Source: Branchiostoma floridae
Lineage: Eukaryota > Chordata > Leptocardii > Amphioxiformes > Branchiostomatidae
Direction of reading: 5' to 3'
DNA length: 32,730 nt
Assembly: GCF_000003815.2 (NCBI RefSeq)
Contig: NC_049987.1
Location: forward strand, 5,747,100-5,779,829
Translations under genes and position numbers: made by a program
The notes under the pieces: model-generated
What the model saw: only the letters and a program-made list of their open reading frames with translations
Database searches by the model: none
What the model was told of the DNA's origin: nothing
Shown here: positions 32,702 to 32,730 of the stretch, one piece after another
How the letters are laid out: every line of letters starts with the position of its first letter
Numbering within the stretch: the stretch's first letter is position 1

Positions 32702-32730
32702 TAGTATTGGCCTACTTGAGCAAGGATCAG

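Noticed and set aside
1-32730. CRISPR arrays, bacterial operons, rRNA genes
   Set aside because: No regularly spaced short repeats, no ribosome-binding-site-led gene clusters and no rRNA-like conserved blocks were seen; the gene structure is eukaryotic.

Overview
The window looks like nuclear DNA of an invertebrate animal, most likely a lancelet (Branchiostoma). This rests on three things: GT-AG introns of 0.1-4 kb, two multi-exon genes with animal domain architecture, and a very dense, mixed load of small transposable elements (foldback MITEs, tRNA-derived SINEs, 5'-truncated LINEs). The species call is an inference; no marker gene fixes it. There are no bacterial, operon or CRISPR features.

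Plus strand, 2320-20666: the 3' part of one gene for a single-pass immunoglobulin-superfamily receptor. I could join ten exons with every reading phase agreeing across all nine introns (516 residues plus stop). They encode the second half of one Ig domain, two complete Ig domains, a transmembrane helix and a tail of about 255 residues with two SH3-ligand-like proline motifs and a repeated PDYT motif. Architecture and spacing most resemble the NEPH/Kirrel-nephrin (IRM) adhesion family. The first half of the first Ig domain and the signal peptide were not found and are probably upstream of the window.

The introns carry a young 5'-truncated LINE (about 2850-4485), SINEs, a decayed LINE 3' end (12632-12810), a three-part repeat (11180-11925), a foldback element with a 10-bp target duplication (15341-15547), a hAT-like MITE (18236-18589), a long foldback element (19667-20122) and an unexplained minus-strand ORF (18667-18984).

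Between the two convergent genes (20690-28257) I see no convincing gene. It holds a degenerate tandem array, a pogo-like MITE with an adjacent pentanucleotide microsatellite, other foldback elements and LINE tails.

Minus strand, 30957 to 28258: a two-exon gene for a small secreted acidic protein with a signal peptide, Asp runs, a Pro run and a coiled coil. I do not recognise the family. Its intron holds a tRNA-derived SINE, also present at the left edge of the window. The right end contains a foldback element interrupted by a 100-N assembly gap.

The best leads are: both splice sites of the last Ig exon lie in separate local tandem duplications; the PDYT repeats of the receptor tail; the unrecognised secreted protein with a hairpin starting at its stop codon; and the paired foldback elements with unusually long target duplications.
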